Positions 45,783 through 55,863 of a stretch of 64,000 bases of DNA are shown here, piece by piece. Both the position numbers and the translations under genes were made by a program. This DNA comes from Segetibacter sp. (lineage in GTDB: Bacteria; Bacteroidota; Bacteroidia; Chitinophagales; Chitinophagaceae): positions 1 to 64,000 of the forward strand of contig NZ_JAOQAH010000098.1 in NCBI RefSeq assembly GCF_025963695.1, in the 5' to 3' direction. Below the pieces are notes generated by a model. The model did not search any database. It worked only from the letters and a program-made list of their open reading frames with translations, and was not told the DNA's origin. The number at the start of each line of letters is the position of its first letter. Position 1 is the first letter of the stretch.

Positions 45783-47333
45783 CTATTTTTTACTCTTATT
45801 GATGATTTTATAAATATCTGTTCTCCTGTCTTTAAGGTTTCGGACCGCACCAAAGCTGTGCAGTTCTTTTAATAGGTCTACGTCGACATCAGCAATGAGT
45901 GTGGTTTCAGTATTGGGGGTTGCCTCGGCTTTGATACCATTACTGGGAAAGGAAAAATCAGACGGGGTAAAAACTGCGGACTGTGCATACTGAATATCCA
46001 TGTTATGAACCTTGGGCAAGTTGCCTACACTACCGGCTATGGCTACATAACATTCGTTTTCGATTGCCCTTGCCTGGGCACAACTGCGAACGCGGGTATA
46101 GCCGTTTTGGGTATCCGTCATAAAGGGTACAAAAAGGATTTGCATTCCTTGTTCAGCTAATAGTCGCGGTAGTTCTGGAAATTCAACATCATAACAAATC
46201 AGAATACCAATTTTACCACAGTCAGTGTCGTAAATGGCAATAGAATCGCCGCCGACCATTCCCCATGCATTTTTCTCTGAAGGAGTTAAATGAATTTTCT
46301 GGTACATCTCGTATGACCCATCCCGCCGGCAGAGGTAGCCAACATTGTACAATGAACCGTTATCAAGATAAGGCATACTTCCGGTGATAATATTAATGTT
46401 GTAGCTAACGGCATACTCCATAAACTTATCGCGCAGAGGAACGGTGCATTGGGCTATTTCCCGCATGGCTTCGGCTCCGCTGAGATGATTATAAGCAGTC
46501 ATCAAAGGGGCATTGAATAACTCGGGAAACAAGATGAAATCGCTTTGATAATCGCTTACAACGTCAACGAAGAATTCAATTTGTTCGCACAGCGATTCCA
46601 GGCTAGGGAACGGTCTCATTTGCCATTGCACTAAACCCAGTCTTACAATAGACTTTTTAGAGTTGATATGCGCAGCCTGCTCATTGTAATAGATATTGTT
46701 CCATTCTAAAAGAGATGCATATTCAAGCGATTCCGTATCGCCCGGCAAATATCCTTTTAGAATTTTCTTTACATGAAAATCGTTGGCTAACTGAAATGAT
46801 AAGGTGGGGTCATGTATTTCTTTTCCTTTGACCTTGTCAAGGTATTCTTTGGGTGAAAGCTTATCTGCGTAATTTTTATACTTAGGAATTCGGCCCCCTG
46901 CTATTATTGCTCTCAGGTTATGCCTCTCACATATTTCCTTCCTGGCATCATACAGCCTTCTTCCAATACGCATTCCCCGGTACTCGGGGTGCACAAAAAA
47001 ATCGATTCCGTATAATACATCTCCTTTTGGGTTATGTGTCGAAAAAGTATAATTACCCGTTATTTGTCCATAGGTATGATTGTCTCCAAAATTGTGGTAA
47101 TCTACAATTAGTGACAGCGCACATCCTGCTATTGCACCATTCACCACGAGGCAAACTTGTCCTTCGGGAAATATCTCAACCAGTTTGCTAATATGCGCCT
47201 CACCCCAGAAAGATGCACCTTCCCAATCTGAATACGCTTCTATCATTGACGACTTTAAACCCAAGTAATCATCTTTTGTAAGCGTTCGTAGCTCTATTTT
47301 TAAATCCTCGTTCTTTGTTTCCATTTGCTGCAA
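45783..47333 (-). CDS. GNAT acetyltransferase-nitrilase fusion protein
   Basis: The 516-residue protein joins an N-terminal GNAT domain (about 10-200: GIDFFVHPEYRGMRIGRRLY as the acetyl-CoA loop) to a carbon-nitrogen hydrolase domain (about 230-510). The Glu-Lys-Cys triad appears in ILFPELF, YQKIHLTPSE and GILICYDVEFPELPR. The same fusion is known from Bacillus YhcX and many Bacteroidota. It may act as an amidase on an acylated small molecule, but the substrate is not established. The tandem start (MQQMETKNED) leaves the first codon open. Confidence 0.9.
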   Translation of the reverse strand: MQQMETKNEDLKIELRTLTKDDYLGLKSSMIEAYSDWEGASFWGEAHISKLVEIFPEGQVCLVVNGAIAGCALSLIVDYHNFGDNHTYGQITGNYTFSTHNPKGDVLYGIDFFVHPEYRGMRIGRRLYDARKEICERHNLRAIIAGGRIPKYKNYADKLSPKEYLDKVKGKEIHDPTLSFQLANDFHVKKILKGYLPGDTESLEYASLLEWNNIYYNEQAAHINSKKSIVRLGLVQWQMRPFPSLESLCEQIEFFVDVVSDYQSDFILFPELFNAPLMTAYNHLSGAEAMREIAQCTVPLRDKFMEYAVSYNINIITGSMPYLDNGSLYNVGYLCRRDGSYEMYQKIHLTPSEKNAWGMVGGDSIAIYDTDCGKIGILICYDVEFPELPRLLAEQGMQILFVPFMTDTQNGYTRVRSCAQARAIENECYVAIAGSVGNLPKVHNMDIQYAQSAVFTPSDFSFPSNGIKAEATPNTETTLIADVDVDLLKELHSFGAVRNLKDRRTDIYKIINKSKK

Positions 47334-47475
47334 TTTAGTTTCGCTTTTCTACAAAAATCATAATTCGGTTGCTTAAAAACGCAACTTTCACTTTTTAATT
47401 TTCCGGTAAAGACAATGCCGCAAATAGCATTTGCGGCATTGTAAAGCGAATTACCCTTTACAGACTTTGGTTCAT

Positions 47476-47673
47476 TTAATCGCTCGGGGTGCCGTCTGAT
47501 TTCGTTTTGCTTCCACCTTTACCATCGCTTCCGGATGCACTTTGGCCGTTTTCGTCTCTACTATGTTTGGTAGCACTTGCAGTGCCCTTCTTAGGTGTGG
47601 AAGGTGCAGTCGCGCTTTTCTTTTTCTGGACGATGCCTGACTGACCCTTGCTTTTATTTCCCTGGTTTGGCAT
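47476..47673 (-). CDS. Small basic low-complexity protein
   Basis: From the ATG at 47673 (MPNQGNKSKGQSG) the protein has 65 residues, mostly Lys, Ser, Gly, Thr and Ala, and no hydrophobic core, so it should be disordered. The frame is open upstream to 47730, but that part looks unlike the rest. Short basic proteins like this occur in Bacteroidota and may bind nucleic acid; no family can be named. Confidence 0.45.
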   Translation of the reverse strand: MPNQGNKSKGQSGIVQKKKSATAPSTPKKGTASATKHSRDENGQSASGSDGKGGSKTKSDGTPSD

Positions 47674-47918
47674 AATTGACGTTTTAGAAAATATGGAGAG
47701 AAAAGATAATGCCATATTGGTCTGTTGCATGAATGCCGCATTTTTATTTCACGCAACCGGTTGTAGGTTGTTTGCCGCGCTAAGAGTCGTTGATAAGCGG
47801 GGTTGCCCAGGTTGAAGGCAGAGGGGGGGAGAAGCAGAAAGCGTATGCGGAACTACGAGTAAAATTAGAATGCAAGCGACAGCTTCAACCTTTGGTTACT
47901 TTCTTTTTTTTTATGAAA

Positions 47919-48062
47919 AGAAAGGCTCGAATTGATAAATGTCAAAAAATGATGTTCACAGCCGCGTTGGTCGAATAAGCTTAAATAAAAAAACATAAAG
48001 GGGGGAAACGCTCTTACAAATTGCCTGGAAATAAAAAAGCACTTAGAAGGGAACCTTCATAA
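47919..48062. repeat. 144-bp direct repeat, left copy
   Basis: It shares most bases with 55705-55848 in the same orientation, from AGAAAGGCTCGAATTGATAA to the end AACCTTCATAA, with scattered substitutions. The inner edge breaks off inside what is a complete terminator hairpin in the right copy. It lies 5 bases beyond the stop of the giant kinase. Confidence 0.9.
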
Positions 48063-48067
48063 TGCAA

Positions 48068-51000
48068 TTAAGCTTTTATTACAGGTAATTGAATAGTAAA
48101 CTCCGCACCTTCTCCCTCCTTTGTTTCCACTTTCAACTCCCCTCCATGCGCTTTGATAATATCATAACTCAGAGACAACCCCAAACCCGTTCCCTGTCCG
48201 GTTGGCTTAGTTGTAAAAAATGGCTGAAAGATTTTGTCAATTATTTTTTTAGGAATACCCGGCCCGTTATCCCTAACGCTTATAATGACCTCACCCCCTC
48301 CCTTTTGAAAGGGGAGCGAGGACTTTTTTGTACTTACCCAAACAGTCGGTTTCTTACTAGGCATCGTGTTTTTCGCCACCCCATTGCATGAGAGAGACGC
48401 TGCATAAAACGCATTGTTGTATAGGTTCAGCAATACTCTTCCTATATCCTGCGGAATAACTTCTATTTTTCCAATACTTTCATCAAAATCTGTTTTAAAA
48501 TCTACATTAAATGATTTGTCTTTAGCTCTTAAACCATGATAGCTTAAACGTAAATATTCATCTGTCAAAGCATTGATGTCTGTTAGTTCTTTTTGTGAGA
48601 CAGTCGCTCTAGAATGCTGAAGCATACCTTTTACAATCGCATCTGCCCGTTTCCCATGATGATTAATTTTTTCTTCGTTTTCTCTTATATCATTTGATAT
48701 AGCAATTGCATCTTTCGTATTGCCCGCTTTTAATTCGCTTTGTAATTCATCAACTAATTCCCGGTTTACATCGGAAAAGTTGTTGATGAAGTTGAGCGGG
48801 TTTTGAATTTCATGGGCAATGCCTGCTGTAAGTTCACCCAACGATGCCATTTTTTCCGCTTGAACCAATTGAGCCTGTGCCTGCTTTAAATTTACCAATG
48901 TTTTTTCTATTTGCTCTTTGGCGGCTTCCAGTTTATTGAAGTCTTCGTAACGGGCATAGGCGGTGGAGAAGGCATCTGCCAATGTTTGCACCAGATGAAT
49001 TTCATCATCACTTAAAGGCGCTTCATTGCCTACATATAACATGCCTTGCAAGAAGGGGAGAAAATGTAAATCGAGATTGGTGATACGATCTTCCGACAGA
49101 TATTTTTCAGAAGATGCAATGGCTCCTTGTGCTACCAGGCTTTTTGTCCAGGCAGTAAATGCCTCTTCATCCCAATGGTCTCTGTACATTTCTTTCTTAC
49201 ACCAATGCTCAAGCATCTTTGCGGTAGCGCCTTGAGTATTGAAAGGCAAATGAAATGCGGCAATTGACTTTCCATCGGGAGTCGAAAGGAAAGTATGAAT
49301 CTGTTCCTGCCGTTCATCGATAATAAATACGCCGCAACGGATAAACGGAACACCGAGTGTAGTCAGTTCACTCCATATTAATGGTGTAATTTTTTCGAGG
49401 TCTGCAGTTGTGCGCATGGATGCAGTTTCTGCACGAACACGGTCGAGTGAGGCCCGGCGTATGGCTTCACGGGCATTAGCGTCTGATTTTTGTAATTCAA
49501 CATAACGACGAAAAGTAAGATCAATAATTGAAGCAAATCGTTTTAAAATTTTTATCTCTGTATCATTATAAGGAACTTCTGACCAGGCGTAAAGACAACC
49601 TGCAGAGAACGGAAGGAAATGACCATATTGTGTTTGTCCGCTTTGCGAAACAGAAGGAAGCGATAAGCCGGCTAAAAGCAATTCATAATACGATTTAAGT
49701 TGTTCACCATTTAATACCGGGAAATAATTGTCATTGTTAAGCCATGTATTGTACATATTTTCCAATACGGGGTGCGCTGATAACAAGACCGAGCCAATCG
49801 ATGAAAAACTATCACCAGCGGGTGATGAAGTGGCAGAATATGATTGCGCGCTGCGGGATTCTTTATTAAGGAGTTCCACCCCGCATCGTATCGGGCTGAT
49901 GCCAAGCTTTCTTAATTCAGTAAATACCGTGCTGCCCGTAGAAGCAAGGTCGTTGCTATTATGCATTGCCATTGCTTTGCCACGAACTTTTTCGAGCGCA
50001 GCTTCAATGGTCGCTTCTTTTGCCTGTGCTTCTGCTTTTTGAAGGTCGAGGAAACGTGTGTAGGTAAGATCAAATACTCCTGCAAATCTTTCTAACAACT
50101 CAATGGTTTCTGCAGGGGCAAAATCTGTATTTACAACTCCAATATATCCTCTAGAGAAAGTAGCAAAACTATTTACCAGTGTATTGAGGTAGGAAGTTTC
50201 TTGTACCGGAAAACCTATTTTTTTTAAATAATCGAGATAGGCTACTAAATCTTTGTCTGAAATGTGGAGCGTTAATGATTTTTGCTGTTCTTTCCAAGCC
50301 TTATAAGCTTTGTTGAATACCACCGGCTCTTCAATACTTCCTTTAAATTTCTGGTTGAGTTGGGACCCTCCCCAACCCGTGATCCAAAATTCGATCATCC
50401 CTGCTTCCTCATTTACAATGCCTATGAAAAGTCGGTCCGGCGCTTCATTCAGCTCCTTAAATTGTTGAAAAAGAACAAAAGCTGTTTCAGACAGTTCATC
50501 GCTTCGCTGCATTGCCATGGTTCGGCTTCTTACTTTTTCAAGAGCAGTTTCTATCTTTGCTTCTCTTCCCTGGGCTTCTGCTTGCTTTAAATCATTAAAT
50601 CGGGTATATGTTTGCTCGAATACCTTACCAAACCTGAACAGGGTGGCATTCTGTTCATCAGAATAAAGATCGCCGGAGTAATTTTGAACATTGAAACCTA
50701 CATTTTTCATTAATACGGCTGATTGCACCCATGCAGACCCACCATACATTACTTCCTTCCTTTCCGCCGGAACTCCTGGAACATATTTTAGAAAGTGATC
50801 AAAGAATTCATTTTTTTCTTCAACCGGACAGTGTAGTGTATATATTTCTTCGCCAGCTTCCTTTGCCTCCACAAGACGGTTGAATATAGGATGATCAAAA
50901 TAAGGAAGATATATTTTTGTAGGGTATTGCTGATCGGGTGTAGCAAGCCATAAATTAAAATGGTTACTTACCTTATAATCCAAGGCAAAGCTTGCGGAGT

Positions 51001-54000
51001 CGATTTTAAAATTGAGAAGGCATAATTGTTCTACAATCAACTGAAGAACTTCTTTCAACTCCTCGCTTTTCTGCATAGCCATCGTCCTGCTTCGTACTTT
51101 TTCAAGAGCAGTTTCTATTTTAGCTTCTCGTGCCTGTGCTTCTACTTTTTGTAAATCAAGAAAACGGGTATACGCCTGTTCAAAAACTCTAGCGAAACGG
51201 GGAAATAAATTAACCTGATCAAATGGTTTTATTGTAATGATTAAAAGATACCCATGTTTAAAAGGAGCTACATGATTCTTCTGCCAGACAGGTAAGGGTG
51301 TACCTGACTCAATTATCCTTTGAAAGGCTTCATTCAAACTGGGAATGGTACTGAGCCCCTCGTAATGCTTTATAATTGCTTCTCCGCTAATTTCTTCCAT
51401 AAAAAGTTCCCTGCCTTCTTTCCATGCATCAAACATGTGCTGCTGACAAACCTCCAAGTCCCTGGGAACATTATTCGGCGGAATCATCCCTATACCCGGT
51501 ACGCTCATCCATTGTATGGTATCAAGTTTATCCTTCTCACATAATACAACGCCGCAAGCCCATAATTCGCCTTCAAACAACCGTATCTGGTCAAACATTA
51601 GTGAACCCACCTTGCCCAGTTCTTCGCTTTTGTGCATCGCCATCGCTCCTGCACGCACTCTTTCCAAAGCTGCTTCAATCTTTGCCTCTTTTGCCTGCGC
51701 TTCGGCCTTTTGCAAATCGAGAAAACGGCGGTAAGTCATCTCAAATACTTTGGTAAAACGCACCACCATTTCCTCCTGTGCAGAAGTTAGCCTTTGCTCG
51801 TTCACAACCAATATATATCCCTGTTTGAAGTTGAAAGAATGCAATACCACCCCTTTAGGTGATATAGCAAGAAACTCCTCTAGCGTAAAAAGAAAGTTTT
51901 TGCTGTTTTTTGCTAAATAAGTATGATGTTCAATAGTAGCCTGTGGATCGAGCTCTACCACATGAAACTGTTCCTGTTTTTTCCAGCTTGCCTTTATTGA
52001 ACCCATTACATCTGATTCATGCGGAAGGCCCGTCGGTTCAGGAAGCAGGGTGCCATCAGCAGGGCTTGCAGCATAAATCCATCCAAATTTTTCTTCGTCA
52101 TCCATCAGCACATATCCTGTTGTAAAACTTGTAATTCCTAACTTAGAAAGCTCGCGGTACAACAGTTCTCCGGCATCGAGCAATTCATTGCTTTTGTGCA
52201 TTGCCATAGCCCTGCCCCGAACTCTTTCCAGGGCTGCTTCTATCTGTGCTTCTCTAGCCTGCGCTTCTGCCTGCTGCAAATCAAGAAAACGGCGATAAGC
52301 CTGGTCAAAAACGCGGGAAAAACGTTTCAGCAATTCACCTCTTTGCTCTGAAATCATTTGTCCCCCAAAACTGGGAGTAAGAATTGCAGAATGTTTTGAC
52401 AAAGCAAACGAAACACCGATACTTTTGCTTTCAAGAATATAGTTCTTTAAATCTTCTGGCAAGAATTTAAAATCGGAATGCTCAAACGCATATGTATAGT
52501 AGCTGTTTTTATCTTGGAAGGAAAAGATTTTGGAGAAAAAATCGAGTCCCTGGTCTCTGGCATCTTCATACATGGTAACCATGGGATGATCAATATACGG
52601 AAAGCGGAAAGATGAAGCTGTTGACAACAGCTCGCTAGCTATCCAATAAATGAGATCTTTTGAACCTTCCGTAAATATTACAATAACGGCTCCTCCATCA
52701 AATACCATTTCCAACTCCAGTAGTTTTTCAAATACAACGGTAACTACTTCATTGAGCTCGTCGCTTTTATGCATAGCTAAAGAACGCGAACGAACTTTTT
52801 CTAATGCAGCTTCAATTTGTGCTTCTCTTGCCTGTGCTTCTGCTTTTTGCAGATCCAGAAAACGGGTATAAGATAAATCGAATACTTTGCTGAAACGTTG
52901 CAGTATATCAATGTTCTGTTGCGAGAACGGCTCCAGCCCTGCTGCCTGTATCGCTCCGGATTTATAATAAGATGCAGAGAAAAATACTTTGCCAGGTTTT
53001 CGCATTTCATTTTTTACCACGTCTGATAAAAGTGAAAAACCTGTCTCAGTAAAGAGAAAATTTCCCCACTTTATTTTTTCATCTCCCTGCAGACAGTATC
53101 TCCAGTCTGCATTTCTTTCTTTCCATGCCCTTAGCAATTCCAGGTAAAAAGGGTCTTCGTTATACTGAACTACATAAGCATTAGGTTCTTTTGTTACAGG
53201 ATGATATATCCATATTTTTGCATTCAAAGTAGTTGGATTACATGTCCAAATTAAACATGTCGCAAGCCCGACATCAAGACGGGTCAGCTCTTCAAACAGC
53301 GTTTTTACGAGTTCATTCAACTCATCAGAGCTGTGCATTGCCATTGCCCTTGCTCTTACTCTTTCCAATCCCAATTCTATTTGTGCTTCCCTGGCTTGGG
53401 CTTCAGCTTTTTTCAAATCAAGGAAACGTGTATAGCTTTGATCGAATACTTTGGCAAACCGTTTTTGAATACCTAATTGAGCTTCTGTTCGTTTTTCAGC
53501 CCCACCAACGCGAATACAGCCGTACCTCGTAAAAACTTCAGTCTGCACAACCTGTCCTAATGAAAATATTTTGTTTTTATCTTCTTCAGATAAGTTTTGC
53601 AGCCCGGTTATATTGTTAAGCACAATTTCAAAATAACTCGTAAACATTTCACCTTTCAACTCAGTTATACGAACTTCCTCGCCATTTAACCATGCCTTCA
53701 TAGTACCGCTATGGTGTGGGTGATTATAAAAATTTTCTCCCACACTGTAAGGGCCTTCTGCTCCATAACGTCCCGACAGCCATATATCATATCCCTTTTT
53801 ATCTTCAGTAAAAATCATTAGATCCGCAACCAACGCATCAAATTCCAGCTTCTGAAATTCGTCATAAATTGTTTTTATAACTTCAAACAATTCATCACTT
53901 TTTTGCATTGTCATGGTTTTCGTCCGCACTTTTTCTAATGCAGCTTCTATTTCCAATTCACGGTTCATGGCTGCTAGTGTCTGTTCCAACTTAGCATTTC

Positions 54001-54034
54001 TTTTAAGCAGTAGTTCTTCTTGTTGCGTATTCAT
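48068..54034 (-). CDS. Giant cytoplasmic sensor histidine kinase with nine tandem sensor modules
   Basis: From the ATG at 54034 (MNTQQEELLLKRNAKLEQT) the protein has 1988 residues and no signal peptide or membrane helix. Nine modules of about 183-191 residues follow each other. Each opens with a helix like IEAALEKVRSRTMAMQKSEE and ends near RFxxVFDxxYxRFLDLQKAEAQAREA, with a GAF-like ligand-binding region between. Module starts are coded near 53950, 53380, 52820, 52245, 51680, 51120, 50555, 50010 and 49460. A coiled coil leads to the kinase: H1741 in GIAHEIQNPLNF, N-box LNLYNNAFYA, VRDNGPGIP and GTGLGLSLSYDI. All catalytic motifs are intact. The longer frame to 54139 is the tail of a broken upstream kinase. 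Signals sensed and partner regulator are unknown. Confidence 0.9.
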   Translation of the reverse strand: MNTQQEELLLKRNAKLEQTLAAMNRELEIEAALEKVRTKTMTMQKSDELFEVIKTIYDEFQKLEFDALVADLMIFTEDKKGYDIWLSGRYGAEGPYSVGENFYNHPHHSGTMKAWLNGEEVRITELKGEMFTSYFEIVLNNITGLQNLSEEDKNKIFSLGQVVQTEVFTRYGCIRVGGAEKRTEAQLGIQKRFAKVFDQSYTRFLDLKKAEAQAREAQIELGLERVRARAMAMHSSDELNELVKTLFEELTRLDVGLATCLIWTCNPTTLNAKIWIYHPVTKEPNAYVVQYNEDPFYLELLRAWKERNADWRYCLQGDEKIKWGNFLFTETGFSLLSDVVKNEMRKPGKVFFSASYYKSGAIQAAGLEPFSQQNIDILQRFSKVFDLSYTRFLDLQKAEAQAREAQIEAALEKVRSRSLAMHKSDELNEVVTVVFEKLLELEMVFDGGAVIVIFTEGSKDLIYWIASELLSTASSFRFPYIDHPMVTMYEDARDQGLDFFSKIFSFQDKNSYYTYAFEHSDFKFLPEDLKNYILESKSIGVSFALSKHSAILTPSFGGQMISEQRGELLKRFSRVFDQAYRRFLDLQQAEAQAREAQIEAALERVRGRAMAMHKSNELLDAGELLYRELSKLGITSFTTGYVLMDDEEKFGWIYAASPADGTLLPEPTGLPHESDVMGSIKASWKKQEQFHVVELDPQATIEHHTYLAKNSKNFLFTLEEFLAISPKGVVLHSFNFKQGYILVVNEQRLTSAQEEMVVRFTKVFEMTYRRFLDLQKAEAQAKEAKIEAALERVRAGAMAMHKSEELGKVGSLMFDQIRLFEGELWACGVVLCEKDKLDTIQWMSVPGIGMIPPNNVPRDLEVCQQHMFDAWKEGRELFMEEISGEAIIKHYEGLSTIPSLNEAFQRIIESGTPLPVWQKNHVAPFKHGYLLIITIKPFDQVNLFPRFARVFEQAYTRFLDLQKVEAQAREAKIETALEKVRSRTMAMQKSEELKEVLQLIVEQLCLLNFKIDSASFALDYKVSNHFNLWLATPDQQYPTKIYLPYFDHPIFNRLVEAKEAGEEIYTLHCPVEEKNEFFDHFLKYVPGVPAERKEVMYGGSAWVQSAVLMKNVGFNVQNYSGDLYSDEQNATLFRFGKVFEQTYTRFNDLKQAEAQGREAKIETALEKVRSRTMAMQRSDELSETAFVLFQQFKELNEAPDRLFIGIVNEEAGMIEFWITGWGGSQLNQKFKGSIEEPVVFNKAYKAWKEQQKSLTLHISDKDLVAYLDYLKKIGFPVQETSYLNTLVNSFATFSRGYIGVVNTDFAPAETIELLERFAGVFDLTYTRFLDLQKAEAQAKEATIEAALEKVRGKAMAMHNSNDLASTGSTVFTELRKLGISPIRCGVELLNKESRSAQSYSATSSPAGDSFSSIGSVLLSAHPVLENMYNTWLNNDNYFPVLNGEQLKSYYELLLAGLSLPSVSQSGQTQYGHFLPFSAGCLYAWSEVPYNDTEIKILKRFASIIDLTFRRYVELQKSDANAREAIRRASLDRVRAETASMRTTADLEKITPLIWSELTTLGVPFIRCGVFIIDERQEQIHTFLSTPDGKSIAAFHLPFNTQGATAKMLEHWCKKEMYRDHWDEEAFTAWTKSLVAQGAIASSEKYLSEDRITNLDLHFLPFLQGMLYVGNEAPLSDDEIHLVQTLADAFSTAYARYEDFNKLEAAKEQIEKTLVNLKQAQAQLVQAEKMASLGELTAGIAHEIQNPLNFINNFSDVNRELVDELQSELKAGNTKDAIAISNDIRENEEKINHHGKRADAIVKGMLQHSRATVSQKELTDINALTDEYLRLSYHGLRAKDKSFNVDFKTDFDESIGKIEVIPQDIGRVLLNLYNNAFYAASLSCNGVAKNTMPSKKPTVWVSTKKSSLPFQKGGGEVIISVRDNGPGIPKKIIDKIFQPFFTTKPTGQGTGLGLSLSYDIIKAHGGELKVETKEGEGAEFTIQLPVIKA

Positions 54035-54478
54035 ATCAACTAATTGGCAATTAATAATAAAGTCGGCTCCCACTCCCTCCTTGCTTTTAACCTTCAATAC
54101 TCCTCCACCCGCTTCAATAATATCATAACTCAACGACAATCCCAGTCCTGTTCCCTACCCAGTGGGTTTTGTTGTAAAGAAGGGCTGAAAAATTTTGTCT
54201 ACTGTCTATCTAAAGCGCCGGACAGGTAAAAAAACCCATTGCCTCTCCGTATGATACTGCAGTTTCCGAGAAAGTTCTACAAGTCGACGTGCATAATAAA
54301 AAGCACTATCCGGTTGGATATTGATATAATACTTCGACAAGTGTGCTAAAAGATAAGCCTTACCGGTGTCTTCTTTTGAATCATTAAGTTGGCGTTTCAA
54401 GCTTTCGAAGCTCAAGTGTTCTGCCGGTGTAAGAGCAGGAGATAAAATAAGAAGTGTAGCAAGCAGGTACTTTCTCAT
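54035..54478 (-). pseudogene. TPR-type sensor histidine kinase, internally deleted and stop-broken
   Basis: The 5' part (54206-54478) encodes a signal peptide (MRKYLLATLLILSPALTPAE) and the start of a TPR region (LNDSKEDTGKAYLLAHLSKY, DSAFYYARRLVELSRKLQYH). After an out-of-frame junction near 54210, the end of a HATPase domain follows: VDKIFQPFFTTKPTG, then a TAG where the paralogue below has CAG (glutamine), then GTGLGLSLSYDIIEAGGGVL. The frame then runs without a stop into the giant kinase start. The middle of the gene (rest of TPR, membrane helix, HisKA, most of HATPase) is deleted. Intact relatives are membrane-bound kinases of about 600-750 residues. Confidence 0.85.
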
Positions 54479-54613
54479 TGCAATAGACTAGGATTGAATC
54501 GGGTAAGAAAAACGAAACTTACCAAGCGTATGAAACATTCTTCTACGTAGCACGCTAGCAAGATGAGGTTACCCTATAAGCTATAATGGTCAATGAACCA
54601 AAAGCCCCGTTTA

Positions 54614-54674
54614 CTCACCTTCCTTCGTTTCCACTCGCCTCTCCCCCCATCTGCTTTCACAATATTATAGCCCG
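54614..54674 (-). pseudogene. Second histidine-kinase C-terminal remnant
   Basis: On the minus strand GYNIVKADGG then a frameshifted GEWKRRK segment matches, base for base with small gaps, the stretch coding SYDIIKAHGGELKVETKEGE at the end of the giant kinase. Only this scrap is left, so at least three kinase 3' ends once lay in this locus. Confidence 0.6.
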
Positions 54675-55704
54675 GTGCAGCTTGTCGCCCTGGCCATCAT
54701 TCATCTACATCGAAAATAATGGTTAGAAGCGCAGCTATGCCTTTAGAGCGAAACCCGATTATATAAGTAGAACTTATTCGGTTTAAGGGAGTTCGTGGCA
54801 ATGGAGGTATTGAAGCTTCGAATTGCTTTTTAACTACATCTAATACTACTCATAAAAAACTTTAAATGCAAGAGGGGTTAATTCATAAGCGAACAGAAAA
54901 CGGTAATGTCGACAAGACAATTTAGGCTTCCAACAGTTGTAAACGTTGGAGAGAAAGTTTTTACACTTCGAAATTACCCAACCGGGAAAGGGGGTAAAAT
55001 CTATGGTGCGAAATCTGGCAGACCCTCAGTTCTTCTCTGCATCACTTAAAACATTGCATTTTACAGGTCAGAGACTTCCCGGAGTTGAATGCATGGGCAA
55101 GCATCTGGGTTTTGAAAGAGTGAAAGTTTTATAAGCTGAAAAAGTAACAATGAAAACGAAAATATTCCTGATTATTTTAGCTGTCATCAACATGCTTGCA
55201 TCTGCGAGCAGAAAATGGCTGTACCGAAGCCAAACGAAAGGTTAGATGCTCTGCTACTTCACGGTATGCTATTGATTCATGAACTGCTCTACGGCGTTAT
55301 AGTATTACCGACTGCTTAATGTTCCTGCATGGTCTTTCCCTGAAACCTCTTTTAATTGGTATTTTTAAAAAACTGTATATGCTGCTTTGCTGCGACTATT
55401 GAGTGGTCCTGTGCCCCTGTAATGACGAGTGTGAATAATTTCGCCCGTGATTGTGGTTGTTAAGATGGGTGTAACCTCTTAAATAAGCATTCGTACTGCT
55501 TTCATTTTTTCTTCAGTCGTTTAAACAAGGTAAATACCAATTAATACCGGAAGTAAGGAATAAAATTATTTTTAGCTACAGAAGCTGAAAATCCTATCAA
55601 AGCGGAAGCATACTACGAAGGAGTAAGTTACCATGCAGTTTTTCCTTCCATGTCATAATCTTGCTTTTAACTAATAATAAGGTCATGTTAGCATTAAGAA
55701 GGAA
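54675..55704. other. Decayed region between the kinase remnants and the right repeat
   Basis: No intact gene is supported. A short plus-strand frame at 55150-55245 looks like a signal peptide (MKTKIFLIILAVINMLASAS) and seems to continue after a one-base frame change as EQKMAVPKPNERLDALLLHG to about 55318, probably a broken small secreted-protein gene. A 48-residue frame from 54906 and one at 54946-55134 match nothing I know. Confidence 0.4.
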
Positions 55705-55848
55705 GAGAAAGGCTCGAATTGATAAATGTCAAAAAATTATGTTCACAGCTCTATGGTCGGATAAGCTTAAATAAAAAAACCTAAAAGGGAGAAAAGCGCT
55801 TGAAAACAGCCTGTAAATAAAAAAGCACTTAGAAGAGAACCTTCATAA
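55705..55848. repeat. 144-bp direct repeat, right copy
   Basis: Direct repeat of 47919-48062. Here the outer end is intact and carries a full hairpin, AAGCACTT...AAGTGCTT, which on the minus strand is followed by a T-run and serves as terminator of tRNA-Asn. Confidence 0.9.
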
Positions 55849-55854
55849 GTGCTT
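55822..55854 (-). terminator. Terminator of tRNA-Asn
   Basis: Minus-strand 8-bp stem AAGCACTT / AAGTGCTT with an inner partial stem (GAAGG/CTTC-type), then TTTTTTATTT, 10 bases past the tRNA 3' end. The left 144-bp repeat keeps only one arm of this stem. Confidence 0.8.
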
Positions 55855-55863
55855 GATTGGTAG

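Noticed and set aside
54035..54139. Longer start (54139) for the giant kinase, adding 35 residues
   Set aside because: The extra residues (SLSYDIIEAGGGVLKVKSKE) are the end of a HATPase domain of the broken upstream kinase, not a plausible N-terminus.
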